DNA of 64,000 nt from Dokdonella sp. (GCF_017744955.1 NZ_JAGIAG010000002.1:372001-436000); one strand, 5' to 3'. Shown: positions 36,648 through 44,468, numbered from the stretch's first letter. Numbers and translations are program-made. Notes: a model not told the origin generated them from the sequence alone.

Positions 36648-37328
36648 ATGATCCGCTTCCGCCTACTTCTTTCCGTCGCGTTGGCCGTCGTTGCGGCCGA
36701 TGCGGCCGCTGCCAATCCGCTGCGTTTCCTCGGCGAAACCTATTCCGAATGGAAGGAGCGTCTGTTCGGCTCCGGCCATCCGACGCCCGCCGTCGTCGAC
36801 GCGCCGGCGAAAGGCCCGATCGCGCTGCCGACGGAACAGCCGATGCGCGTGCGCGTCGACGACAAGGCGCCCGAGCGCGATTTCCCGAAAGGCGAGAGCC
36901 GCTACCGTCTGGTCGAGCTGCCGCGTCATCTCGATCACGCCGCCGTGCGCGTGCAGGTGCTCGCGCTGCCCAATCCGAACGGGCGCGGCAAGGCCGTCTT
37001 CAAGCCGCTGCTGTACGTGTTCGGCGACGACGGCACGGTGCGCGCGCCGATCGAAGCGAAGCCGTTGAACCTCGACATCCGGCCGTTCCGGCGCACGCGC
37101 CTGCTCGCCTGCGTGACGCTCGACCAGGTGCGCCGCTTCGCGCTCGCGACCACGCCGAGCGTGGTCGGCAAGACCTACGAGTCGGAGCTGCGCGAAGCGG
37201 TCAGCGCGCCGACGCAGTACGGTTTCTACTACAAGACCGAGGCGCTCAAGACGCGACTGCCGTATGCGGCGACCGGCGAGATCATCATCGAGGTGACGCC
37301 GGAGAGCGAGGCGGGCAAGGGCTGCTGA
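36648..37328 (+). CDS. Exported protein, possibly MalM-like
   Basis: 226 aa with a signal peptide ending AAAAN. After a short linker, a beta-rich domain begins at YRLVELPRHLDHAAVRVQVL and runs through VFKPLLYVFGDDGTVR and LLACVTLDQVRRFALATTPS, ending with TGEIIIEVTP. The order of strands and the LATTPS.VGKTY segment recall the periplasmic MalM family (maltose operon protein), but the match is by eye only. No mal genes are near. The ATG follows directly after an intrinsic terminator, with no clear ribosome site. Confidence 0.5.
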   Translation: MIRFRLLLSVALAVVAADAAAANPLRFLGETYSEWKERLFGSGHPTPAVVDAPAKGPIALPTEQPMRVRVDDKAPERDFPKGESRYRLVELPRHLDHAAVRVQVLALPNPNGRGKAVFKPLLYVFGDDGTVRAPIEAKPLNLDIRPFRRTRLLACVTLDQVRRFALATTPSVVGKTYESELREAVSAPTQYGFYYKTEALKTRLPYAATGEIIIEVTPESEAGKGC

Positions 37329-37386
37329 GCGCCGCGGGAGCTCCTCGTCCGCGCGTGAGCGCGATGACGAGGCCTTTCGGCTCGCC

Positions 37387-38043
37387 TCAGCACGTCGTGC
37401 CGCCGGCCACGCGCAGGTCGCTTCCGTTGGCGAGCGCGCATTCGAGCGCCGCGCGCACGCCGGCGAGCATCGTTTCCAGCGCCATGCTCGGCTGGCCGGG
37501 ATGATGGACGGCCTGCTCCGGCAGCAACGGCACGTGCACGAAGCCGCCGCGCGCCTGGGGCCAGCGCGTCGCCAGCAGATGGGCGAGCACGAAGAACACC
37601 TGGTTGCAGACGTAGCTGCCGGCGGAGAGCGACAGTGCCGCGGGGATGCCGAGATCGTGCAGCCGCGCCCGCATCGCCTTCAGCGGCAAGGTGGAAAAGT
37701 ACGCGCCGGGTGCGCCCTCGACGATCGCCTCGTCGATCGGCTGCAGACCGTCGTTGTCGGCGATGCGCGCGTCGATCAGGTTCACCGCGACGCGCTCGAG
37801 CGAGATCTCGCCGCGTCCGCCGGCCTGCCCCAGCGCGAGCACCAGGCGCGGCCGATGCTCCTCGAGCAGGGCTTCGAGCAAGACGTGCGTCGGGGAGAAC
37901 GCGACCGGCAGGATCGCGCCGACGACACGGTGCGCGCCGATCGTCTCGCCGTCGAGCGCGAGCACGATCTCGCGCGAGGGATTGATGCGCTCGCCGCCGA
38001 AGGATTCGAAGCCGGTGAGCAGGATGGCGGGTTCGTCGATCAT
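37387..38043 (-). CDS. pcp: Pyroglutamyl-peptidase I
   Basis: 218-aa cysteine peptidase (family C15) that removes N-terminal pyroglutamate from peptides and so releases 5-oxoproline. It starts with TGFESFGGERINPS, has the Glu region SLERVAVNLIDARI, the catalytic Cys146 in SAGSYVCNQVFF, and His170 in FVHVPLLPEQ. The length matches the family (about 215). It is the last gene of a minus-strand run that also encodes a putative 5-oxoproline permease and the three subunits of 5-oxoprolinase, which gives its product a clear fate. Confidence 0.92.
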   Translation of the reverse strand: MIDEPAILLTGFESFGGERINPSREIVLALDGETIGAHRVVGAILPVAFSPTHVLLEALLEEHRPRLVLALGQAGGRGEISLERVAVNLIDARIADNDGLQPIDEAIVEGAPGAYFSTLPLKAMRARLHDLGIPAALSLSAGSYVCNQVFFVLAHLLATRWPQARGGFVHVPLLPEQAVHHPGQPSMALETMLAGVRAALECALANGSDLRVAGGTTC

Positions 38044-38087
38044 GAGCGGTCGTCGTGCGAGGGTGTGCGGAACGTCGCGGCGCGACG

Positions 38088-38468
38088 CTAACGCGGATTC
38101 TGCGGCAGGCCGTCGCCGATGTCGTAGTAGTCGCCCTTGTCGGCGACGAAGATGTGCTTCTCCAGGCGCGCTCCGGTGGGGGAATCGAGCGATCCCATCG
38201 AGACCGCGATCCTCTCCCGCGCCGGCGCATCCCAGAACAGGGCTGAGCCGCAGACCGAGCAGAAGCCGCGGCGCACCGCTTCCGACGACTGGAACCAGGT
38301 GAGATGGTCGGCGCCGACGATCTTCAGATCCTTGCGCAGGACGTCGGTGGAAGCCCAGAAATGTCCGGACTGCCGACGGCACATGGAACAGTGGCACGCG
38401 TCCGAAGCGCCCAGCGGGCCGTCGATGCGGAAATTGACCGCACCGCACAGACACGATCCTCGATGCAT
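38088..38468 (-). CDS. GFA-family zinc protein
   Basis: 126-aa protein of the glutathione-dependent formaldehyde-activating (GFA/CENP-V) fold. The zinc ligands are visible in GSCLCGAV, CHCSMCRR and FCSVCGSALFW, the usual spacing. Most members have no proven activity, and the name is historical. It lies 44 bp upstream of pcp and 20 bp downstream of the DUF979 gene, so it is in the same transcription unit. A role in pyroglutamate use is not obvious. Confidence 0.88.
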   Translation of the reverse strand: MHRGSCLCGAVNFRIDGPLGASDACHCSMCRRQSGHFWASTDVLRKDLKIVGADHLTWFQSSEAVRRGFCSVCGSALFWDAPARERIAVSMGSLDSPTGARLEKHIFVADKGDYYDIGDGLPQNPR

Positions 38469-38488
38469 GTGTTTTCCTCGGAAAATCT

Positions 38489-39451
38489 TCAGCGGAAAGC
38501 CAGATACCACAGCAGGGCGAAGTTCACCGCGAGCAGGAGCAGTGCGGTCGGAACTTGTGCGCGGATCACGCCGTACTGGTCCGGCAGTTCCAGCAGCACG
38601 GCCGGCACGATGTTGAAGTTCGCCGCCATCGGTGTCAGCAGCGTGCCGCAATAGCCGGTCAGCATGCCGATCGCGCCGAGCACGGCCGGCTCGGCGCCGT
38701 GCTTGAGCACCAGCAGAGGCAGACCGATGCCGGCCATCATGACCGGGAACGCGGCGAACGCGTTGCCCATGATGACGGTGAACAGCACCATGCCGAACGC
38801 GAACGCGGTCAGGCAGGCGAGCCGCGAGTCGATCGGAATCAGCATCTCGACCAGATCCGCGATGGCGTCGCCGACGCCGGTCGCGGCGAATACGCTGCCG
38901 AGCGTCGCTAGCAGCATCGGCAGCAGCGCGACGCAGCCGAGCGTGTCGAGCAGGCGGCGGCCCTGCGCCAGGGATTGCGGCACGGTCGACCGCGTCGTGC
39001 GCAGCGCGAACGCCAGCGCGACGAGGCAGGCGATGCCGAGCGAGGCCAGCGTCACGTGCGCGCCGTCGATCAGCGACGCGTTGCCCCAGCGCAAGTAGGG
39101 CGCGCCGAGCACGATCGCCAGCGTGACCAGCGGAATCGCCAGCGCCGGGGCGAACAGGCGGTTGCCGAGGCGCTGCGCGGATTCCCGGCGCTGCTCTTCG
39201 CTGGACGTCTTGCTCTGCATCGTTCCGCTGGCGGCCAGCAGTCCCAGCGCGATCACGCCGAGCCCCATTGCCTGCGCCGGCCAGCGTACGCCCTCGGCGG
39301 TGGCGAGTTGCACCAGGTCACCGAGCAGGAACGCGCCGGAAAGCACGAACCAGAACGCCGCCATCGACCAGCGCCGCTCGCGCGCGTTCATGATCGCTGC
39401 GACCAGCAGGAATGCGCCGACGAGCCAGTAGATGTGTTCGACGGAGATCAT
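38489..39451 (-). CDS. DUF979 membrane protein, putative 5-oxoproline permease subunit
   Basis: 320-aa inner-membrane protein with about nine hydrophobic segments (VGAFLLVAAIMNA, then GVIALGLLAASG and so on to ALLLLAVNFALLWYLAF). It fits DUF979, which in many genomes sits beside DUF969 and 5-oxoprolinase genes and is annotated as a two-part 5-oxoproline permease. That assignment is by association. It overlaps the DUF969 gene by 4 bp. Stem B of a degenerate 92-bp repeat copy ends 4 bp before its ATG. Confidence 0.82.
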   Translation of the reverse strand: MISVEHIYWLVGAFLLVAAIMNARERRWSMAAFWFVLSGAFLLGDLVQLATAEGVRWPAQAMGLGVIALGLLAASGTMQSKTSSEEQRRESAQRLGNRLFAPALAIPLVTLAIVLGAPYLRWGNASLIDGAHVTLASLGIACLVALAFALRTTRSTVPQSLAQGRRLLDTLGCVALLPMLLATLGSVFAATGVGDAIADLVEMLIPIDSRLACLTAFAFGMVLFTVIMGNAFAAFPVMMAGIGLPLLVLKHGAEPAVLGAIGMLTGYCGTLLTPMAANFNIVPAVLLELPDQYGVIRAQVPTALLLLAVNFALLWYLAFR

Positions 39452-40206
39452 CCTTGCGATCGTCCGTGATCACCGCGGCCAACCGCGCCTTCGTCGAGCG
39501 GTGCGATCGTGCCGTCCGGGGAATTCGCTCGCGGCGTTCCGTCGTCGCTCTCCCGCAGGGAACGTTGAAACCACACGATGCGCAGCGCGTGGATCACGAA
39601 CGCCGCGATCGCGGTCGGCAGCGCCCACAACGCGATCGCCAGCGGTTCGAGATGGATGCCCTGCCGCTCGTAGAAGCCCTGGATCAGCAGCACCGCGCCG
39701 AAGGCGAGAAACACGTCCTCGCCGAAGAAGCGCCCGACGTTGTCGGTGGCCGCGGCGAGTGCGCGTACGCGTTCGCGCGACGGCGCATCCAGCGGACGAT
39801 CGCCGTCGGCGGCGGCCTCGCTCATCGGTGCGAGCAGCGGCCGCACGGTCTGCGCGTGCCCGGCGAGGTCGATCAGGCCGAACATCGACAGGACCTGGCG
39901 CAGGCCGAGGTAGGCGATCAACAGCCGCGCCAGGGTCATCGAGCGGAAGCCGGCGATCCACGCCTGTGCGCGCTCGCGCAGGCCGTAGTGCTCGAGCAGG
40001 CCGATCACCGGCAGCGTCAGCACGAACAGCAGCAGGGCGCGGTTGCTGACGAAGGAATTGCCGATCAGCGCGAGCAGGTCGCCGACGCCCATGCCGGCAG
40101 CGAGCCCGCTGACCACGCCGGCGACGACCACGACCAGAACCGGATTGCGCTTCAGCACGAAGCCGATCACCACGACGGCGACGCCGAGCAAGGGCCAGTA
40201 GTTCAC
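39448..40206 (-). CDS. DUF969 membrane protein, putative 5-oxoproline permease subunit
   Basis: 252-aa inner-membrane protein. Hydrophobic helices start at the N terminus (WPLLGVAVVVIGFVL) and alternate with loops such as GLIDLAGHAQTVRPLLAPM, a DUF969 signature. It pairs with DUF979 downstream. The last 30 or so residues (from LRESDDGTPRANS) are hydrophilic and low-complexity, and they overlap a degenerate copy of the 92-bp repeat. The tail may have been added by repeat insertion. The start at 40206 lies 15 bp from the inverted-repeat unit that carries the GxxExxY gene. Confidence 0.82.
   Translation of the reverse strand: MNYWPLLGVAVVVIGFVLKRNPVLVVVVAGVVSGLAAGMGVGDLLALIGNSFVSNRALLLFVLTLPVIGLLEHYGLRERAQAWIAGFRSMTLARLLIAYLGLRQVLSMFGLIDLAGHAQTVRPLLAPMSEAAADGDRPLDAPSRERVRALAAATDNVGRFFGEDVFLAFGAVLLIQGFYERQGIHLEPLAIALWALPTAIAAFVIHALRIVWFQRSLRESDDGTPRANSPDGTIAPLDEGAVGRGDHGRSQG
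39456..39548 (-). repeat. Degenerate 92-bp two-hairpin repeat, copy 6 (within DUF969 end)
   Basis: On the minus strand, stem B is GTGATC with GATCGC (39473-39456, loop ACGGAC), 4 bp before the DUF979 ATG. A weak stem A (39548-39531) lies at the expected distance. Stem B is clear and the rest is degenerate. The repeat is translated as the tail of DUF969. Confidence 0.55.
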
Positions 40207-40221
40207 CAGGGCCTCCTAGGA

Positions 40222-40693
40222 AGCGGCTCTCGCAGAGCCGCAGAGGTCGCAGAGAAGAAGCTATTTGCTTTCATCGAGCCCATTTACGGTTCGCGTTATG
40301 CCGTCTCTCATCAGGGCGGCGCCGAAATTCAGTAGGTACCCAAGCTTCATGCCGGTGAGGCGCAAGTAAGTCAGGAGCTGTTTTTTGTGTGCATTCGTCA
40401 CCGCTTCGGCCGATTTGATCTCCACGATCACGCGTTGCTCGACGATGATATCGGCCCTGAAACCTTCTTCGAATGCGATGCCGCCGTACCGTATCGGGAT
40501 GCCGACCTGCCTTTGCACATTCAATCCGCGCGCAACGAGTTCGTGCGCAAGAGCGACTTCGTAAACGGATTCGAGCAAACCAGGTCCGAGTTTCCGGTGA
40601 ACCTCCAGCGCAGCATCAATGACCTGCGTTCCAATGTCGTTCTCCGTCATTTCTCGCCTTCCTTTGCGTCTTGGCGTCTCTGCGAGAACCGCT
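40222..40693. mobile_element. Inverted-repeat unit carrying the GxxExxY gene
   Basis: The left arm 40222-40256 (AGCGGCTCTCGCAGAG and on) and the right arm 40661-40693, read inverted (AGCGGTTCTCGCAGAG and on), are imperfect complements over about 33 bp. Between them lies only the 390-bp GxxExxY gene. The same CGCAGAG arms occur without a gene at 20170-20242 and 30191-30273. The unit fills the gap between pxpA and DUF969 in an otherwise compact operon. I could not see a target-site duplication. That it moves is an inference. Confidence 0.55.
40261..40650 (-). CDS. GxxExxY-family protein
   Basis: 129-aa protein of the GxxExxY family. The naming motif reads GLLESVYE near residue 24. The later segment FRADIIVEQRVIVEIKSAE resembles a PD-(D/E)xK nuclease core, with Asp, Glu and Lys in order, and the C-terminal part QLLTYLRLTGMKLGYLLNFG is typical. 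The biochemical role is unknown. It lies in sense with the pyroglutamate operon, but the inverted repeats on both sides suggest it arrived as a unit. Its codon use looks less GC-biased than that of its neighbours (many A/T third bases). Confidence 0.88.
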   Translation of the reverse strand: MTENDIGTQVIDAALEVHRKLGPGLLESVYEVALAHELVARGLNVQRQVGIPIRYGGIAFEEGFRADIIVEQRVIVEIKSAEAVTNAHKKQLLTYLRLTGMKLGYLLNFGAALMRDGITRTVNGLDESK

Positions 40694-40700
40694 CCTTCGA

Positions 40701-41471
40701 TCAGATTCTTGATACGAGTGGCGCAAGCGTAACGCCGGCTCCGATCAACGCAGCGCGCAGGCGCGCCGCAAAGACGCCGGCGCCGGGCCGATCGCCATGC
40801 ACGCAGATCGTGTCGGCGCGCAGTTCGAGCACGCCGCCGTCGCGCGTTGCGACTTCTCCGCGCGTCGCGATCGACAGCGCCTGCGCCACGGCGGCGTCGA
40901 CGTCCTCGATGACGGCATCCGCTTCGCGTCGCGGCGTCAGCGTGCCGTCGGCCTGGTAGCGGCGGTCGGCGAAGGCTTCGTGGGCGACCGCCAGGCCGGC
41001 GCGCTCGCCGGCGCGCGGCAGTTCGCTGGCGGCGAGGCCGACCAGGATCAGGGCGGAATCGAAGTCGCGCGTCGCGGAGGCGATCGCGTCCGCCAGCACC
41101 GGATCGCGCGCGGCCATGTTGTAGAGCGCACCGTGCGGCTTGACGTGGCGCAGGCGCGCGCCGGCCGCGTGCGCGAAGCCGGCCAGCGCGCCGATCTGGT
41201 ACAGCGTGAGCGCGTACGCCTCGTCGGCGCCGAGCTTCATCTCGCGGCGGCCGAAGCCTTGCAGGTCCGGCAGCGACACGTGCGCGCCGACCGCCACGCC
41301 GGCGCGCGCGGCGAGGTCGACCGTGCGTCGCATCGTGTCCGGGTCTCCCGCATGGAAGCCGCAGGCGATGTTCGCCGAGGTGACGTGGGCGAGCACGCCG
41401 GCGTCGTCGCCCATGCTCCAGGCGCCGAAGGATTCGCCGATGTCGCTGTTGAGGTCTATGCGTTGCGTCAT
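40701..41471 (-). CDS. pxpA: 5-oxoprolinase subunit PxpA (LamB/YcsF family)
   Basis: 256-aa subunit of the ATP-dependent 5-oxoprolinase PxpABC, which opens 5-oxoproline to glutamate. Signature segments are IDLNSDIGESFG at the N terminus, ANIACGFHAGDP, GAHVSLPDLQGFGRR, VKPHGALYN, and CVHGDRPGA near the end. The ATG at 41471 starts MTQRIDLNSD. It is separated from pxpC by 140 bp that contain another hairpin repeat, and from DUF969 by the GxxExxY unit. Confidence 0.95.
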   Translation of the reverse strand: MTQRIDLNSDIGESFGAWSMGDDAGVLAHVTSANIACGFHAGDPDTMRRTVDLAARAGVAVGAHVSLPDLQGFGRREMKLGADEAYALTLYQIGALAGFAHAAGARLRHVKPHGALYNMAARDPVLADAIASATRDFDSALILVGLAASELPRAGERAGLAVAHEAFADRRYQADGTLTPRREADAVIEDVDAAVAQALSIATRGEVATRDGGVLELRADTICVHGDRPGAGVFAARLRAALIGAGVTLAPLVSRI

Positions 41472-41502
41472 CCGGAGAGGCGTCGATGAGTCGTAGGATT
41501 TC

Positions 41503-41570
41503 ACCACGAAGGACACCGGAGCACGAAGGAAAGCCGGAAAAATTCGATGCGCTTCGTGCTTCCTTCGTGT
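41503..41570. repeat. CACGAAGG-type inverted repeat between pxpC and pxpA
   Basis: The left part 41503-41530 contains ACCACGAAGG and AGCACGAAGG. The right part 41551-41570 is the inverted equivalent (GCTTCGTGCTTCCTTCGTGT). This is another hairpin family often found between genes, and it widens the pxpC-pxpA gap. Confidence 0.65.
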
Positions 41571-41611
41571 GCCGCGCGTGCTCGGTGTTCGATCGTTCGC
41601 TGCGGAGCGGG

Positions 41612-42592
41612 CTATTCGAGCCTGGCCGCGACGGCTTCGAGCAGGCGCGCCAGTTCGTATTCGCGGCGAAGATAGCGCGTTTGCGCCTCGTCGAGATCGA
41701 TTTCCACGAAGCGCAGCATGTCGCCGGGGCGGCGCTGGGCCAGGCGCGGCAGGTCGATCGCGGCGATCTGGCCGATGCGCGGATAGCCGCCGGTGACCGG
41801 GTGCTCGGCCGTCAGCGCGATCGGCTGGCCGCCCGGCGGAAGCTGCACGGCGCCGAACGCGAGCGGCTCGCTGACGATTTCCAGCGCGGCGACCAACGCG
41901 AGGCGTGGCCCGTCGAGCCGGTAGCCGACGCGGTTGGATTCCGCCGCGATGCGGAACGGCGCGTCGAACAGCGCCGTGCGCGAGGCGGCGTCGAGCGCGT
42001 CGAAGTGGCGGCCGCGGATCAGATGGATCGGCGCGCTCGGATCGGTGTCGAACCACGGCCGCGGATCGAGCGACCACGCCGGACCGAAGCCGCTGGTGCT
42101 CGCGCCGCGCTGTCGTTCGACGAAGGCAATCCGAGGCTCGGCGGCCGTCGCCAGAACGTCGCCTTCGCGCAGCGGCCTGCCGATGCGCGCGTTCACGTCG
42201 ACGGCGGTGCTGCCGAGCACGCGCGGCGCGTGGAAGCCGCCGGCGATCGCGAGATAGGCGCGCGCACCGCGGCGCGCGCGGCCGAGATCGAGGATTTCGC
42301 CGCGGCGCACGCGCACGGTGCGCCAGGCCGCGAGCGGGGCGTCGCCGATGCGCGCGTCGAAGTCGGCGCCGGTCAGCGCGACGAGCGCGTCGTCGTCGAA
42401 GCGCAGGCGCGGTCCGAGCAGGGTGATTTCGAGCGCGGCGGCGTCGTCGTCGTTGCCGACCAGCGCGTTGGCGAGGCGCGGCGCGACATCGTCCATCGGC
42501 CCGGCATGGCCGACACCGAGTGCGCCGTAGCCGTTGCGGCCGCGATCCTGCACGGTGGTCAGCAGGCCGGGTTTGAGGACGGTCACGCTCAC
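41612..42592 (-). CDS. pxpC: 5-oxoprolinase subunit PxpC (KipA/AHS2 family)
   Basis: 326-aa subunit of 5-oxoprolinase (biotin-dependent carboxyltransferase-like AHS2 fold). It begins VTVLKPGLLTTVQDRGRNGYG and holds GVGHAGPMDDVAPRLAN, ALEITLLGPRL, YLAIAGGF, SNRVGYRLDGP and EHPVTGGYPRIGQI, all typical. The GTG start at 42592 overlaps the pxpB stop in a GTGA. The length fits E. coli PxpC (310). It works together with PxpB and PxpA. Confidence 0.95.
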   Translation of the reverse strand: MSVTVLKPGLLTTVQDRGRNGYGALGVGHAGPMDDVAPRLANALVGNDDDAAALEITLLGPRLRFDDDALVALTGADFDARIGDAPLAAWRTVRVRRGEILDLGRARRGARAYLAIAGGFHAPRVLGSTAVDVNARIGRPLREGDVLATAAEPRIAFVERQRGASTSGFGPAWSLDPRPWFDTDPSAPIHLIRGRHFDALDAASRTALFDAPFRIAAESNRVGYRLDGPRLALVAALEIVSEPLAFGAVQLPPGGQPIALTAEHPVTGGYPRIGQIAAIDLPRLAQRRPGDMLRFVEIDLDEAQTRYLRREYELARLLEAVAARLE

Positions 42593-43335
42593 GTCGCGCC
42601 ATCCGCCAGCGCGTCGAATTCGCTCGCCTGGATCGCGCGGAAACGCACGCGGTCGCCGGGAAGCAGCAGGCACGGCGGTTCGCGCGCGGCGTCGAATAGG
42701 ATCAGTGGCGTGCGGCCGATCAGCTGCCAGCCGCCCGGCAGCTCCGACGGATAGATGCCGGTCTGCGCGCCGCCGATCGCGACCGAACCGCGCGGCACGC
42801 GCGTGCGCGGCTGCGCGCGGCGCGGCATGTGCAAGGCCGGATCGAGGCCGAGCAGGTACGGAAAACCCGGCGCGAAGCCGAGCATCGCGACGCGGTACTC
42901 GGTGCCGGCGTGGCGTGCGATCACCTCGTCGACGCCGAGCCCGGCGTGTGCGGCGACCGCGTCGAGGTCGGCGCCGTGCGCGTCGCCGTAGTGGACGGGG
43001 ATCTCGACCACGCGACCTTCGTGCGCGTCGCCGCGCGGCGGCGTGGCGAACACCGCGCTCAGCGTTCCGGCCAGATGCCGCCACGGCGGCTCGCCGTCGC
43101 GACCGGCCCAGAACGCGGCGTCGTAGTGCAGGGCGAGCGTGGCATAGGCGGGAATTACGTCGAGGAGCCCGGGCATCTCGACCCGGCGCAGCATGTCCGC
43201 GGCGGCGTGCACGCGCGCGTTCACGTCGGCGTCGATGCGCTCGCCGAAGCGCAGCAGCAGCATCGTTTCGCCCACGGGCTCCATCGAGAAGCCGGGTGCG
43301 GCCGGGGCGTCGACCGCCGCGGCGCGTGCATTCAC
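42589..43335 (-). CDS. pxpB: 5-oxoprolinase subunit PxpB (KipI/AHS1 family)
   Basis: 248-aa subunit of 5-oxoprolinase (AHS1 domain). Recognisable parts are MEPVGETMLLLRFGERID, VEIPVHYGDAHGADLDAVA, LGFAPGFPYLLGLDP, and RVPRGSVAIGGAQTGIYP. The GTG at 43335 overlaps the HIT gene stop (GTGA), so translation is coupled. An internal ATG at MEPVGET would give a product closer to the E. coli length (218) and is a possible true start. It is followed by pxpC, again with a GTGA overlap. Confidence 0.93.
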   Translation of the reverse strand: MNARAAAVDAPAAPGFSMEPVGETMLLLRFGERIDADVNARVHAAADMLRRVEMPGLLDVIPAYATLALHYDAAFWAGRDGEPPWRHLAGTLSAVFATPPRGDAHEGRVVEIPVHYGDAHGADLDAVAAHAGLGVDEVIARHAGTEYRVAMLGFAPGFPYLLGLDPALHMPRRAQPRTRVPRGSVAIGGAQTGIYPSELPGGWQLIGRTPLILFDAAREPPCLLLPGDRVRFRAIQASEFDALADGAT

Positions 43336-43748
43336 GCGAGCTGTTCCTTCAGCGCCGCGCGCCACTCGGCGACGCGCGCGGCGGCGTCCGCCGCGGCGTA
43401 GGCGACGCGCTCGCCGCGGCCCCAGACCGGCTGCGGCCAGGCCGCGTCGTGCGCGTAGCGCGCGATCACGTGCAGGTGCAGCTGCGCGACCACGTTGCCG
43501 AGCGCGGCGACGTTGAGCTTGTCCGGACGCAGCACGGCTTCCAGCACGCGCGAGACCGCGGCGACCTCGTCGAGCAGCGCCGCGCGGTCGCCACCGTCGA
43601 GATCGATCAGCTCGCGCGCGCCGGCGATGCGCGGCACCAGGATCAACCACGGGTAGCGCGCGTCGTCCATCAGCAGCAGGCGCGACAGCGGAAGTTCGCC
43701 GATCAGATGCGTATCGGCGGTGAGGCGCGAATTGAGTGTGAACGGCAT
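43332..43748 (-). CDS. HIT-family hydrolase
   Basis: 138-aa histidine-triad nucleotide hydrolase or transferase. The triad region reads VVAQLHLHVIARYAHDAAWP, with two of the three core His positions clear. The N-terminal half has LLMDDARYPWLILVPRI, as in the proteobacterial HIT subgroup. The natural substrate is unknown. It overlaps pxpB by 4 bp and starts 16 bp after the dienelactone hydrolase gene, so it belongs to the same run of genes. Confidence 0.88.
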   Translation of the reverse strand: MPFTLNSRLTADTHLIGELPLSRLLLMDDARYPWLILVPRIAGARELIDLDGGDRAALLDEVAAVSRVLEAVLRPDKLNVAALGNVVAQLHLHVIARYAHDAAWPQPVWGRGERVAYAAADAAARVAEWRAALKEQLA

Positions 43749-43764
43749 CCGGCAGGCGCCTCGC

Positions 43765-44430
43765 TCAGGCCAGATGGCGATCGAAGAACGCGAGCGCGCG
43801 TTCCAGCGCGAGCTTCGCGCTGGGCTCGTCGTACGCCTTCGGGTCGACGTCGCGGTTGAACGCGTGGCCGGCCGGGTAGACGTGGATTTCCGCGTCGGGC
43901 AGGGCGGCGCGGTGCTTGGCGATCGCTTCCGGCGGAATCGACGCGTCGCGTTCGCCGAAATGGAATTGCACCGGCGCTGTCGGCGGCTGATCGAGGAAGG
44001 CGGTGTTGCGCGCGCCGTAGTAGCTGACTGCCGGCAGGCCGAGGCGGATCGCGGCGAGCAGGGCGACGGTGCCGCCCCAGCAGTAGCCGACGCAGCCGAT
44101 CTTGCCGGCGGAGGAGATCGCTTCCGCCGCACTGGCGATGTCGTCGAGCGCGAGGTCGAAGCCGATTTCTCCGACCAGTTCGCGCCCGCGCGCGTAGCCC
44201 GCCTCGTCGTAGCCGAGTTCGACGCCGTTCTCGACGTGGTCGAAGAACGCCGGCGCGATCGCGGTGTAGCCGAGCGCGGCATAGCGGTCGACGACGTCGC
44301 GGATATGCGCGTTGATGCCGAAGATTTCCTGCACGACGACGAGGCCGCCTTTCGGCGTGCCCGGGGCCTTGGCGAGGTAGGCGCCGATGCAGTGCAGGCG
44401 CGAGGTGTTCAACTGGATGTGCTGGCCCAT
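43765..44430 (-). CDS. Dienelactone hydrolase family protein
   Basis: 221-aa alpha/beta hydrolase of the dienelactone hydrolase family. The nucleophile is Cys in GCVGYCWGGTVAL. The Asp is in FGERDASIPP and the His in YPAGHAFNRD, which gives the Cys-Asp-His triad. VVVQEIFGINAHIRDV is another family mark. The true substrate in bacteria that lack chloroaromatic pathways is uncertain. It lies between the LCAT-like lipase and HIT genes on one strand. Confidence 0.9.
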   Translation of the reverse strand: MGQHIQLNTSRLHCIGAYLAKAPGTPKGGLVVVQEIFGINAHIRDVVDRYAALGYTAIAPAFFDHVENGVELGYDEAGYARGRELVGEIGFDLALDDIASAAEAISSAGKIGCVGYCWGGTVALLAAIRLGLPAVSYYGARNTAFLDQPPTAPVQFHFGERDASIPPEAIAKHRAALPDAEIHVYPAGHAFNRDVDPKAYDEPSAKLALERALAFFDRHLA

Positions 44431-44468
44431 GCGAACTCCTGTCGAGCGAAGCGTTCCGGAAATACAGG

